This document shows, piece by piece, positions 1 through 8,399 of a stretch of DNA of 64,000 nt. The stretch's first letter is position 1. Every line of letters begins with the position of its first letter. The translations under genes were made by a program, and so were the position numbers. The notes under the pieces are model-generated. The model saw only the letters and a list, made by a program, of their open reading frames with translations. It was not told the origin of the DNA and did not search any database. Origin of the DNA: Blastocatellia bacterium (GTDB lineage: Bacteria > Acidobacteriota > Blastocatellia > HR10 > J050); assembly GCA_026985075.1 (NCBI GenBank), contig JALSQX010000011.1, forward strand, positions 1 through 64,000, given 5' to 3'.

Positions 1-1
1 G

Positions 2-184
2 GGGGAGTATGCGCTGGTGGTTCGGGACAAGGCCCGGCCGCGCCTCATCACCGGGGTGGAGGCCCTGCTGGTCCGGCGTCCGTTCCTCTATGTGTTCACT
101 GCTGGTGGGGCTTATCGGTTCGATCTCGGGCAGAGACGCGCTGGTTCCCGGGCCGTTGACGGTGGCGAGAGCGGGCGTCAATGA
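2..184 (+). CDS. Hypothetical protein, C-terminal fragment
   Basis: The reading frame that is open from base 2 ends at TGA 182-184 and encodes about 60 residues with a protein-like composition: charged stretches alternate with a hydrophobic LLVRRPFLYVFTAGGAYRF segment. It has no start in the window, so it is the 3' end of a gene that begins upstream. I do not recognise a family. A different frame beginning at ATG 9 covers the same bases but is rich in Trp, Arg and Ser and looks like a shadow. The following 200 bases up to the next gene hold no other gene that I can see. Confidence 0.45.
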   Translation, partial: GEYALVVRDKARPRLITGVEALLVRRPFLYVFTAGGAYRFDLGQRRAGSRAVDGGESGRQ

Positions 185-392
185 GAATCGGCGTTCGCAC
201 TCAGGCGTAGGATCTGAGAAGTTGACGCAATGCTAGGACTGAGGTCATTGGATTCCCGTTCAGACGCAATGAGCTTTGTGGCCAGCCGGATGTGGGACTC
301 CACGTGACCGATGAATCGGGGACTCATTTTCCTGACGGCGGTTCTCCCTTTGCGCTGCTCTGTCGCCGGCCGTTGGGAGTGAAGGAGGTTGT

Positions 393-2348
393 ATGTGGAA
401 GAACAGTCTCATGCTCATACAGTTTCTCTGGTGGTTCCCTCTTTCAACGACTCCCTGCTGTTGGGCGGGCGTCGACCAGGAACTCACTGTGTTTGATCGT
501 TCGCCGTCTGGTCGGGAGATGCGAACGGTTCTCGCCACGCGGCCGATTGAGCGGGGCGATCGCGGATTGAGCATCGAGGACGATCAGGAGCAATCTTCCA
601 GACGGCGACAGGCTGCCGGGAGTCCGAAACTCGACGATCAGGGTTTGGGGAATCGAGATCAACAAATGACGACCGAGGACCAGGAAGCCGATTTCTCGCC
701 AGAAGAGAAGCGGGAACTCGCTCTCTCGCTCCTTCAGGGCGCTCTGGGAAGTGCTGAGCGACTCAAGCCGATCGAATATCGCATCCGCACGCAGGTCGAG
801 GCGGCGTCGGCGCTCTGGCACATCGACCGGGCGCGGGCGCGAGCCATCTTCGAGCGAGCTTTCGGAACGCTCCACCAGTGGAAAGCGGAAATCGAGAAAT
901 CAGAGCCGAATGATCGCACGAGCGAGGCGAGATGGAGAAAGCTCTGGTCTCTCGTGCTCCGCAAAATGGCCGCCGTCAACCCCGAGCTCGTGGAAGAGTT
1001 CTTGCGGCAAGCGGGTGAGCTCTCAAAACAAAAGTCGGCCAGGTGGACCGACGAAGCGCGGGCGATGATGAGCGTGGCCTGGGATCAGGTCGAGAAAGAC
1101 CCCGCCCTGGCCGCGCATCTGGCAGAAAAGAGCCTTCGCTTTGGTCTGGCCGATTGGACGAGCTTTCTCCAGAGTCTCAGCCGGCATGATCCGACCGAGG
1201 CCGAACGATTGGCCAGAGTGATCATCGACTGGTTGCGAGATGGACCGTTCGTCTCGACGCATCTTCTGAACTTCCGGCGGTTCGTCTTCGGTCCCGGGCG
1301 TTCCTCTGATCTCCAGGACGCTTTCCTGCACGCCCTCGTCGTTCGGCTCCGGCGAGATGCTCGTCCTGACACCCCCATGCGGGAACTGCAACGCGATCTT
1401 GACGCTGCTCGATACATGAGCCAATTCACCGCCTCCCTTGCCCCCCATTGGCAAGCGGAGTTCGAGACGTTGACGTCCGCTTTGGTGAATGTGTTCAAGG
1501 CGCGCGCCATGCCGCCTCCCGAACCTCCACCCACCAGGGCCATTGACGTCTCTTCAAACCGTTCGTCTCAGCCGGTGCCTACTTCGGAGATCCTCCAGGC
1601 GCTCTCCCAGGCTGAGGAGATAGAGGACGATCATCTTCGGGATGAGACATATCAACGATTGGCCTCTCGCGCCGCGCGCAGCGAGAACCTGGGGCTGGCC
1701 GAACGCATCATGTCCAGAATCGAGGATGAAAACATTCGCCGGGAGACTTCGCTCAAAGTCTATGGCCCTCTGGTACGAAAAGCATTGAGAGAGGCCGACT
1801 ATGTGCAGGCGCAGATGTACGCGTTGAAAATCTCGCATCCGCTCGGTCGGACACTGGTGCTCGATCTCATTGCCGAGCGGATGAGGCGGGCCAAGGTGAA
1901 TGGGGAACGCGTTGGGCAGGTTTATGATCTGGCCATGGCGCAACTCAGCGGAGAAGCCACCAGCGAAGAAGTGGCCAGGGCATACCTGGTGCTGGCCAGG
2001 TCGCTCGCAGAGATCGCTCCCGAGCGCAGCCTCGAGGCCCTCGGTTCGGCCATTGTTCGAATGAATCAACTGGCCAAAAAAGGCGCCCTTTTGTGGAGGT
2101 CTGAATTGCCCCCGGCCATTCGTCCCTGGGTTCGCCTGCCTCACTATGCGCTGAACGAAGATGAAGTCCTCGATCCCATCGAGATGCTGGAAATGACGTT
2201 CCGGGAGTTGACCAGATATGACGCCAGACGGGCCCTCTCGCTGGCTCCAGGATTGGCGCATGCGGGATCGCAGTCACTGGCTCAGGTGGCCATCGCCAGA
2301 GGGCTGCTCGATGAGGGAGAACGCGCTCCGGCGAGCCGTGAACCTTGA
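393..2348 (+). CDS. Secreted alpha-helical repeat-like protein of unknown function
   Basis: This encodes 651 residues. The start is fixed by AAGGAGG at 382-388, five bases before ATG. Residues 1-26 form a hydrophobic signal sequence ending near a CCWAG segment, so export is predicted. After a polar linker (about residues 30-95) the protein is almost wholly helical, rich in Ala, Leu, Glu and Arg with many conserved-looking Trp positions, interrupted by a proline-rich linker near residue 380 (PPPEPPPTR). The helices resemble TPR or armadillo-type solenoids, but I see no regular repeat that would prove it. Large secreted helical proteins of this kind are frequent in Acidobacteriota. No catalytic motif is visible and I assign no function. 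It stands alone, with 207 bp upstream. Confidence 0.8.
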   Translation: MWKNSLMLIQFLWWFPLSTTPCCWAGVDQELTVFDRSPSGREMRTVLATRPIERGDRGLSIEDDQEQSSRRRQAAGSPKLDDQGLGNRDQQMTTEDQEADFSPEEKRELALSLLQGALGSAERLKPIEYRIRTQVEAASALWHIDRARARAIFERAFGTLHQWKAEIEKSEPNDRTSEARWRKLWSLVLRKMAAVNPELVEEFLRQAGELSKQKSARWTDEARAMMSVAWDQVEKDPALAAHLAEKSLRFGLADWTSFLQSLSRHDPTEAERLARVIIDWLRDGPFVSTHLLNFRRFVFGPGRSSDLQDAFLHALVVRLRRDARPDTPMRELQRDLDAARYMSQFTASLAPHWQAEFETLTSALVNVFKARAMPPPEPPPTRAIDVSSNRSSQPVPTSEILQALSQAEEIEDDHLRDETYQRLASRAARSENLGLAERIMSRIEDENIRRETSLKVYGPLVRKALREADYVQAQMYALKISHPLGRTLVLDLIAERMRRAKVNGERVGQVYDLAMAQLSGEATSEEVARAYLVLARSLAEIAPERSLEALGSAIVRMNQLAKKGALLWRSELPPAIRPWVRLPHYALNEDEVLDPIEMLEMTFRELTRYDARRALSLAPGLAHAGSQSLAQVAIARGLLDEGERAPASREP

Positions 2349-2514
2349 GAGCGCGATGAGCACCTCCGGCGATACGCGCATGGGAGACGACGATAGCCCG
2401 CCCCCGGAGGGCCGCCGCACCATCCGAATGGAACGCCCTTGTGAGTTAAGTTTTTGATGAACAATGATTTTTTACTTTGTAAAGGTGCTATACATTTGAC
2501 AATTCAAAGGAGAT

Positions 2515-2775
2515 ATGCGCATCGATCGCCGCTTTGAGGAGCAAAGCGGATAACGTGATGAAGACTCACGCCCAATACTCCAGCAGCCGCGTTCTGATGT
2601 GATTGATGCTGATGGTGGCTCGCCGATTCCTTCGCCGGGTGAGCGTGAACATCCGAAGAGGGGCGCATGGCTTACGCGCTCCGTGATTGACATCGATGAT
2701 GATCTCCGATACTATGTGTTCGTGCAATCGGGTATCACTCGTTACGAGCGGTTGATTGGCGAGAGAGCCGCTTGA
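2515..2775 (+). pseudogene. Small ORF interrupted by an in-frame TAA
   Basis: A start with a strong Shine-Dalgarno (AAAGGAGA at 2506-2513, immediately before ATG 2515) opens a frame that meets TAA at 2551 after 12 codons. The same frame then stays open for 74 more codons to TGA 2773-2775, with plausible protein content (…SVIDIDDDLRYYVFVQSGITRY…). A TATACA hexamer at 2489-2494 could be a -10 element. This is either a gene broken by one nonsense mutation, a short leader peptide followed by an untranslated region, or a gene starting at GTG 2599. The Roadblock gene follows 29 bp later. The flanking bases 2349-2514 hold no other gene. Confidence 0.3.
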
Positions 2776-2804
2776 GAATCGAGCCAGGGGAGTGAAACGA
2801 AATC

Positions 2805-3185
2805 ATGCCATTGACCAATGTGGAGCAGCTCGAACAAACCCTCCAGGAAGCCAAGGCGATCGTGCCCGGTATCCAGGCGGCCGCCGTCGTGAGCACTGAT
2901 GGATTGACCATTGCCAGCGCATTACCGCCGGACCTCGACGAAGAGCGCTTCGTGGCCATGAGCGCCGCCCTGCTCGATGCCGGTCAGCGCACGGCGAGGG
3001 AACTCGACATGGGCTCGCTCGAACAGATGTACATGCGCAGTCAGAACGGGTATATGGTCGTCGTCCCGGCTGGGCCGGAGGCCGTCCTCGCCGCCATATT
3101 GGAGAAGGAAGCCAAATTGGGATTGGTGTTTCTCAACCTGCGACGATTCGCCGAGCAGGTGGCTCAGGCGCTGGCGGGTGTTTGA
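2805..3185 (+). CDS. Roadblock/LC7 domain protein (MglB-like)
   Basis: This 126-residue protein is a single Roadblock/LC7 domain. It shows the amphipathic first helix (EQLEQTLQEAKAIVPGIQ), the strand turn AAVVSTDGLTIASALP, the central helix around RFVAMSAALLDAGQRTARELDMG, and the paired strands YMVVVPAGPEAVLAAILEKEAKLGLVFLNLRR. In bacteria this family serves as a partner or activator of small Ras-like GTPases, as MglB does for MglA, or has unassigned signalling roles. No MglA-type GTPase gene is adjacent here, so the partner is unknown. The start follows GGGGAGTGAAACGAAATC. The stop overlaps the possible TTG start of the next gene, so the two may be translationally coupled. Confidence 0.85.
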   Translation: MPLTNVEQLEQTLQEAKAIVPGIQAAAVVSTDGLTIASALPPDLDEERFVAMSAALLDAGQRTARELDMGSLEQMYMRSQNGYMVVVPAGPEAVLAAILEKEAKLGLVFLNLRRFAEQVAQALAGV

Positions 3186-3193
3186 AGGACTCC

Positions 3194-3934
3194 GTGATTG
3201 AGTTCTGGCGCGAGCTCATGACGCTCGATCTCTCAGCGTTGACTGGACCTATGCCAACAGAGATGGTACCCCTCGAGTTTGAACGACTGGACGCAGAAAC
3301 GCAGCGGGCGCGGGCGCTTCAGTTCTTCCAGCGCATGAGAACGCGGCGGAGCGTGCGTCAATTCTCTTCTGAACCGGTGCCATTTGAGTTGATCGAATTG
3401 GCCATTCGCACGGCGGGCACCGCCCCATCGGGAGCCAATCAACAGCCTTGGCGCTTCATCGTGGTCGGCGATCCGGAACTGAAACGTCAGATCCGCCTGG
3501 CCGCCGAGGCGGAAGAGCGCGAGAACTACGAGCGCCGATTTCCGGCCGAGTGGAAACAGGTACTGGAACCTCTGGGCACGGATTGGCATAAAGAGTTTCT
3601 GGAAATCGCGCCCTACTTGATCGTCGTTTTCCGCATCGACTATGAAGAATCTCCCGCCGCCTTCCCCGATGGAACGGCTGGGCGACGCAAGCATTACTAT
3701 GTGATGGAATCGGTCGGTATTGCTGTCGGTCTGCTGCTCGCCTCACTCCATCAAGCGGGTCTGGCCACGCTCACGCACACGCCCAATCCCATGAAATTTC
3801 TCAACCGGATTCTGGGGCGTCCCAAGAATGAAAAACCATACCTGATCATCCCGGTTGGCTATCCCGCCGAAGGAGCGAGCGTCCCTCGTTTGGAGAAGAA
3901 ACCGCTGGAAGAGATCATGCAAGTCTTCGAATGA
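3194..3934 (+). CDS. Nitroreductase-family flavoprotein, iodotyrosine deiodinase-like
   Basis: This FMN-dependent nitroreductase-fold protein is about 246 residues long. I chose GTG 3194 because AAGGA (3185-3189) sits four bases upstream; an in-frame TTG at 3182 overlaps the previous stop and is the alternative. FMN-phosphate contacts appear in RTRRSVRQF. AGTAPSGANQQPW matches the AGTAPSGAxxxPW segment of iodotyrosine deiodinase (IYD). The substrate-lid residues of IYD (Glu, Tyr four residues later, Lys 21 residues after Tyr) are all present: E112, Y116 and K137 counted from the TTG. The C-terminal PVGYP motif also fits. IYD-type enzymes reductively dehalogenate halotyrosines, and bacterial homologues exist; the native substrate here is unknown. 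It follows the Roadblock gene directly. Confidence 0.85.
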   Translation: MIEFWRELMTLDLSALTGPMPTEMVPLEFERLDAETQRARALQFFQRMRTRRSVRQFSSEPVPFELIELAIRTAGTAPSGANQQPWRFIVVGDPELKRQIRLAAEAEERENYERRFPAEWKQVLEPLGTDWHKEFLEIAPYLIVVFRIDYEESPAAFPDGTAGRRKHYYVMESVGIAVGLLLASLHQAGLATLTHTPNPMKFLNRILGRPKNEKPYLIIPVGYPAEGASVPRLEKKPLEEIMQVFE

Positions 3935-4060
3935 GGTTGGGAGAAGGCTCGCCGCCGCTTATGGCGCTGCTTGAAAATTTGACCGAGGTCGCCTATACTC
4001 ACGAATAGGCTTTCCCATCCACCCTCGTGGCAGAAAGTTGACCGGGTGGGAGGAAAGTTG

Positions 4061-4146
4061 GGAGGGTTGGCCGAATTGGCAAGGCACCGGTCTTGAAAAC
4101 CGGCGGGCGCAAGCCCATGGGGGTTCGAGTCCCTCACCCTCCGCCA
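4061..4146 (+). tRNA. tRNA-Ser (anticodon UGA), CCA encoded
   Basis: Acceptor arms GGAGGGT (4061-4067) and ACCCTCC (4136-4142) pair fully and are followed by discriminator G4143 and an encoded CCA (4144-4146). The anticodon stem CCGGT/ACCGG (4087-4091, 4099-4103) encloses the loop CTTGAAA, which gives anticodon TGA at 4094-4096. A long variable arm (GCGGGCGCAAGCCCAT region) marks a class II tRNA, as expected for serine. The T-loop GGTTCGAGTCC is canonical. It lies 126 bp after the deiodinase-like gene. Confidence 0.95.
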
Positions 4147-4445
4147 GTTTCTTCCTCTCCACTTCATCAAAGCCGGTTCCTGGGGAAGTCAGTCGTCTGT
4201 CCCTTCCGGGAGGCCACTGAGCGAAGGGAGCATGAACTGTTCCGGTCGCCCCCTTACGAAAGTAGAGCGTGGCGCCAGACTATGTCATTCCTCATCCTTC
4301 GCGGTGTGTCCGTGGCCCATAAGCGGCTCTTCCATGTAGCGCGAGATGCCATCTTACGCTACATCGATTTCATCCGCTGCGGTGTGGCGAACCATAGGTG
4401 ACTTCCTTGGCCACCTTCGGTCCTCTGTCGATCCATCTCTTCGCT
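4147..4445. other. Intergenic region after tRNA-Ser
   Basis: These 299 bases lie between the tRNA and the end of the minus-strand DUF3352-like gene. Small open frames on the plus strand have no ribosome binding site and read as shadows. I see no convincing hairpin-plus-T terminator and no repeat. Confidence 0.5.
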
Positions 4446-6098
4446 TCACTCGCTCTCTGGGATTCTGGCTACTGCGGCCATCAACTCCGTCAACAGGTGC
4501 GGGAATGTCCCCATCGGCGACATGCCCTCAATGCGCAGGCCATCGCTTTCCACCGTCCCCGTCCAACTCGTCGGGAAGAGCGCTTCCATTTCCCGCGCTG
4601 GCCGCGGTTCGGAGAGCCCGCCCTCGTTCAGCACGCGCGCCATCCGTTCGAGGAGATGCTCATTTGTGGCGTAGAAGGTCAACACTGGTGGCGCGTCGTG
4701 ATCGGCCAGGGCTCGTTGATATGCGGCCGAGACCATCATGGTCTCGCCTGATCGATGAGCTTCGATGATTGTTTCAATGGCGGATCGACTGCCACTCACG
4801 ACGAGGAACTCGCCCACGAACGCACAATGCGCGGAGTGACCGGATCTCTCGCCATTGAGGATGAGCACCGGCTGATCAGCCACGCTCGTCTCGATCACGG
4901 TGAAGTGATGGGCCCGGGCCATCCGCTCAATCGCCGCCTTCACTTGGCGCGCGTCGAGGACTTCGACTATCAGAGCCGCCCGCGGGTGATCTCGTTTCAT
5001 CGACGGCAGGGCGATGACGGCCATTTGGTGGCCAATGGCTGCCAGGAGCTCATTTCGTATATCCACTCCCAACTCGGCCAACAGCCGATCAATCTTCGTC
5101 TCACCATCTGATCCCATCACCTGGAGCGTCGCCGTATACATCTCGTCATACAGAGCCAGGAGATCACCGAGAGAAGCGACGAAAACGCGATTGGCCGTCG
5201 CCGGGATGATCGACAGAATCTCGTCCGTCAGGGGGGGCGCACTCATCATCACCCGAACGATACCCGCACCACCATCAGGGGTGGCCAGAAACAGTCGTTC
5301 GGCCACTCCTTCCCCTTCGAACGAACTCACTCCGCCCATGGCGGCGATGGAATCCAGTCCGTAAGCGCGGAGGAGTTGATCGGGGGCAATCGCTTCTGGA
5401 TCGCGACGAGTTGAATGCGTTCGGTGGAGCGCCTGGATCGCCTCGAGGAGTCGCTCTCCATCGACGAATCCGAAGAACCCATCGGCGTATCCCAGCCGCC
5501 GGCGCATCTCCATCACCCGGGGATTATCGGCTAAAGAAGCCGCCGTCCCCGCCACAACATCGATGATGCCTTGCAGGCCTTCCTGGCGATTGCTGAACAC
5601 GAAGAGATCATCCCGCCGAGCGAAGTAAAGGGGATCGCCCTCGTGGTGGCCATAGACGATCAGAGGAACACCGTGGTACTGCCCGACCGTCGACGGACCG
5701 TCTTCGAACCTCTGCGAGAAGAAAAGATGGAGACTCCTGGCGAACTGCTCATCATCGGACTCCGCCAGTACAGCGACGAGCGGAAGGAGATGCCCTCCAT
5801 CAACCTCCAGACGGATGAGCGCCGCTGCGCCACTGGCGCGGAGCAGGCCACTATAGTTGGCGCTCATCAGGAAGCCGGTGGCCAGTTCCGGATAGGTCTC
5901 GGAGAAAATCCGCCAGGCTTTCGTCTCCACCAGCCGGAGCGCTTGATCCGAGAGATCGGCTACTTCCACAAAAGCCAACGTCCCGGCCGGGAGGTAGCGT
6001 TCCATGTGCGGACCGGAAGCGCGTCCGGCCAGTTGCCAGAACAGGATGACGCCCACCGTCACCATGAGCGAAGCGCCGACCAAAATTCGGTTCCTCAT
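4446..6098 (-). CDS. DUF3352-like membrane-anchored protein
   Basis: This encodes 550 residues with a single N-terminal hydrophobic segment (about residues 5-25), which acts as a signal or anchor and leaves the rest outside the cytoplasm. The opening …YLPAGTLAFVEVADL and repeated patterns such as TPDGGAGIVRVMMSAPPLTDEILSIIPA resemble the DUF3352 family, which pairs 'lives in the efflux of principal components'-type beta/alpha domains and has no assigned activity. The start has GAGGAACT just upstream. It sits 22 bp after the ABC permease gene and probably belongs to the same operon, which suggests an envelope-related role. The family call rests on pattern memory only. Confidence 0.6.
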   Translation of the reverse strand: MRNRILVGASLMVTVGVILFWQLAGRASGPHMERYLPAGTLAFVEVADLSDQALRLVETKAWRIFSETYPELATGFLMSANYSGLLRASGAAALIRLEVDGGHLLPLVAVLAESDDEQFARSLHLFFSQRFEDGPSTVGQYHGVPLIVYGHHEGDPLYFARRDDLFVFSNRQEGLQGIIDVVAGTAASLADNPRVMEMRRRLGYADGFFGFVDGERLLEAIQALHRTHSTRRDPEAIAPDQLLRAYGLDSIAAMGGVSSFEGEGVAERLFLATPDGGAGIVRVMMSAPPLTDEILSIIPATANRVFVASLGDLLALYDEMYTATLQVMGSDGETKIDRLLAELGVDIRNELLAAIGHQMAVIALPSMKRDHPRAALIVEVLDARQVKAAIERMARAHHFTVIETSVADQPVLILNGERSGHSAHCAFVGEFLVVSGSRSAIETIIEAHRSGETMMVSAAYQRALADHDAPPVLTFYATNEHLLERMARVLNEGGLSEPRPAREMEALFPTSWTGTVESDGLRIEGMSPMGTFPHLLTELMAAVARIPESE

Positions 6099-6120
6099 AG
6101 TTCCTCATCCTTTCATTCAT

Positions 6121-6921
6121 CTAAACCATCTGCTTACGCTGAAAAAGGATCTGCGACAGGAGGAAACACCCTATCGCCACGAGCAGCGTGATCAAGACCG
6201 TTTCCCTGCTGAGATCCCCGAACATGTCCAGACTGAACTCGCCACGATGTCCTCGCGCCGGTTCAAGGATGGAGAGAATCAGGCTCTTGCCGAAAAAGTA
6301 AAACAGGGCGATGACGGCCACGATGCCCGCGCCCATGCTGATCCACCATTGTTCGAAAACGACCGAGAAGCTGAACACGAGCGAGAAGACCATCACTCCC
6401 ACCACGCCACGCCAGAGTCCAATCCTGAACGCCGTGCCCATCAGCGGGAATACATGTCCCCACGACGCCTCCAGCGTGACGGTGTGAGAGACGAGGAGCA
6501 CGCCAATATACGCAGCCAGCAATGTGGTCAGCGGCGTGAGCGCCATCAAGGCGTACGCTTGCAATCCAGAGAGAGCATACTTGGCGCTCAGTACCGACCA
6601 TCGCGTGACCGGTCGTTCCAGGAGGAAGAAGATACGCCGCGAGGCGATCTCGCGCGAGGCGCTGCTCGCCGCATAGAAGACGATGAGAAAAAGACCGGCG
6701 GTGAGCGTGAACATGGACTGAGCGAATACGAGTCCCTCCATGACTTGATAAGCGGTCTTGGCGGGCATTGTCTGAAAAGTGAACCAGTGCTCCTCATCGA
6801 CGAGCAAGGCGACAGCGCTGATCCACACCAGAGGATGAAAAGCGAGAAAGAACGCCAGGAACTTCCATCGCGTCTCGCGCCATTCTTTCCATAACAGGGC
6901 TCTCGCCTTCGTCCAGTTCAT
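6121..6921 (-). CDS. ABC-2 type transporter permease
   Basis: I take the start as ATG at 6919-6921 (MNWTKARALLWKEWRE…), which gives 266 residues; the longer frame adds an Arg-rich, unlikely N-terminus. The leading segment ARALLWKEWRETRWKFL, followed by a long hydrophobic helix, is typical of ABC-2 exporter permeases. Six hydrophobic segments follow, including FQTMPAKTAYQVMEG…, a loop with REIASRRIFFLLERPVTRW, and a last helix LITLLVAIGCFLLSQILF. With the adjoining ATPase it should form a homodimeric or 2+2 exporter. The substrate is unknown. The gene begins 29 bp after the ATPase stop. Confidence 0.85.
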   Translation of the reverse strand: MNWTKARALLWKEWRETRWKFLAFFLAFHPLVWISAVALLVDEEHWFTFQTMPAKTAYQVMEGLVFAQSMFTLTAGLFLIVFYAASSASREIASRRIFFLLERPVTRWSVLSAKYALSGLQAYALMALTPLTTLLAAYIGVLLVSHTVTLEASWGHVFPLMGTAFRIGLWRGVVGVMVFSLVFSFSVVFEQWWISMGAGIVAVIALFYFFGKSLILSILEPARGHRGEFSLDMFGDLSRETVLITLLVAIGCFLLSQILFQRKQMV

Positions 6922-6950
6922 GTCACTCGCTCCTATCTCGGATCGCCGTC

Positions 6951-7841
6951 TCACCAGACCTCGGCGCGCACCGACTCGACGAATACATCTTCGAGCGACG
7001 GCGAAATAATCTCCGGCTCGCGGGCGCTCCACCGGCGGAGTCTCGCCAGGACCTCATCGTTCACCTCTCCGAGGGTGAGAATGTACTCGCTGGCGAGCTT
7101 CTCGACGCTCAACACGCCCCGGAGCTGTCCGAAGTCGGGCTCGCGGCCGTTGAGCACGAGACGGACTTTTTTCATCGAGGCTTTCACCTCCTCCAGAGGC
7201 GCGCTGATCTTCAATCGACCCTGGTGAAGGATTCCCACCCAATCGGCGATGCGCTCGACCTCTTCGACAAGATGCGACGAGAAGAGCACCGTTCGTCCTT
7301 CCTGTTCGATCTCCACAATCACGCTCTCAAGAACATCGCGCCGGACGACGGGATCGAGTCCGGAGGTTGGCTCATCCAGGATGAGCAGCTCAGGATCGAA
7401 GGCCAGTGCGACGATCAAACAGAGTCGTGCTCGATTACCCCGCGACAGGTGCCTCACTTTCATCGTGGGATCGAGCTGGAGTCTATCGGTCAATCGGCGC
7501 GCTTTCTTCCAATCCCACCGCTCGTGAAAGGCGGCGGCAAAGTGCAGCGTCTCTTCGACGGTCATCCAATCGTAAAGATATCGGTTTTCCGAGACGTAAC
7601 CGACGCGTTGCCGAATGGCGAGGAGATCGGCCGGGTACGACCGGCCGAGGACGGCAATGGTTCCTTCGGTCGGCCGCAGATGACCCATGAGCAATTTGAT
7701 CATCGTCGTCTTGCCCGATCCGTTCACACCCAGCAGGCCGTAGACCACGCCTCGTGGTACGCGCAGGCTCACGTCGTGAATGACGCGACGACGGCCAAAG
7801 TCACGGCACACATTCGCGGTTTCGATAGCATAATCGGTCAT
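6951..7841 (-). CDS. ABC transporter ATP-binding protein
   Basis: This 296-residue ATPase powers the adjacent ABC-2 permease. Walker A is GVNGSGKTT (residues 38-46), the Q-loop region is RQRVGYVSENRYLYDWMTV, and the signature is LSRGN at 132-136, where most families have LSGGQ. Walker B is LLILDEPTSGLD (152-163) and the H-switch is SSHLVEEVER. The altered signature and the YLYDWMTVEE stretch recall the YtrB/EcsA-like exporter ATPases, whose operons often begin with a GntR regulator; none is present here. The start has GAGGAGAAC upstream. The C-terminal 80 residues form the usual accessory domain. Confidence 0.9.
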   Translation of the reverse strand: MTDYAIETANVCRDFGRRRVIHDVSLRVPRGVVYGLLGVNGSGKTTMIKLLMGHLRPTEGTIAVLGRSYPADLLAIRQRVGYVSENRYLYDWMTVEETLHFAAAFHERWDWKKARRLTDRLQLDPTMKVRHLSRGNRARLCLIVALAFDPELLILDEPTSGLDPVVRRDVLESVIVEIEQEGRTVLFSSHLVEEVERIADWVGILHQGRLKISAPLEEVKASMKKVRLVLNGREPDFGQLRGVLSVEKLASEYILTLGEVNDEVLARLRRWSAREPEIISPSLEDVFVESVRAEVW

Positions 7842-8399
7842 GCGTTCTCCTCGTGACGTCCTCGTACCATTGGGATAGGGAATCCCTTCGGCGCCTCGCC
7901 GGGAATCCTCGAGGGGCTCCTTTTCGCGTCGCTCGATTCATGCATGGCTCTATATGAGGCGCTCTCGCAACCGAAAGCGCCACTCGCCGAGTGATGAACC
8001 GGCTCCGAACATATCGTTCGGGAATGACCTTTTCACGCACGTGGTTGCCGGAGATGCTCATCAAGAAGGGGCGATCCCACCATTGCAACGTCAGTCGCCG
8101 CGGAGACGATAAGAAACTCCTCGCCCAAGAGAATTGGTCAACAAGATGTCGCATCTTCTGTTCAATGATGTGCTCGCGATTTGGCAGACTATCCATTGGG
8201 CTGAGATCGATCATGTTTCGGTTCCTCTGACCAAACGAGTTACCGTAGCAACCGTAGAACACCACCCCTTCCTCCGTCAAGGAAGATGGTTCAGGGAAAC
8301 GTCGACTCAGGATCTATTGCCGTTAGAACTTATTCGTCGGGCTGTTTCAGGAGCAATGCAATTCAGGAAAGGCCTCCCTCGGCGCACGTGATCCGACCA
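7842..8399. other. Intergenic region between ABC operon and apbE
   Basis: These 558 bases contain no gene that I can support. A minus-strand frame of 159 codons (7801-8280) overlaps the ATPase start, has no ribosome binding site and looks random. On the minus strand, TTGACG (8280-8275) and TACGGT 18 bases further on could be a weak promoter for the ABC operon. The AT content is higher than in the neighbouring genes, which fits regulatory or decayed DNA. Confidence 0.4.

Noticed and set aside
2551-2553. Recoding of the in-frame TAA as a special amino acid
   Set aside because: Selenocysteine uses TGA and pyrrolysine uses TAG; TAA readthrough has no supporting signal here, so a broken or leader ORF is the simpler reading.
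7801-8280. 159-codon minus-strand open frame upstream of the ABC ATPase
   Set aside because: It overlaps the true ATPase start, has no ribosome binding site, and its composition is erratic with no recognisable domain.
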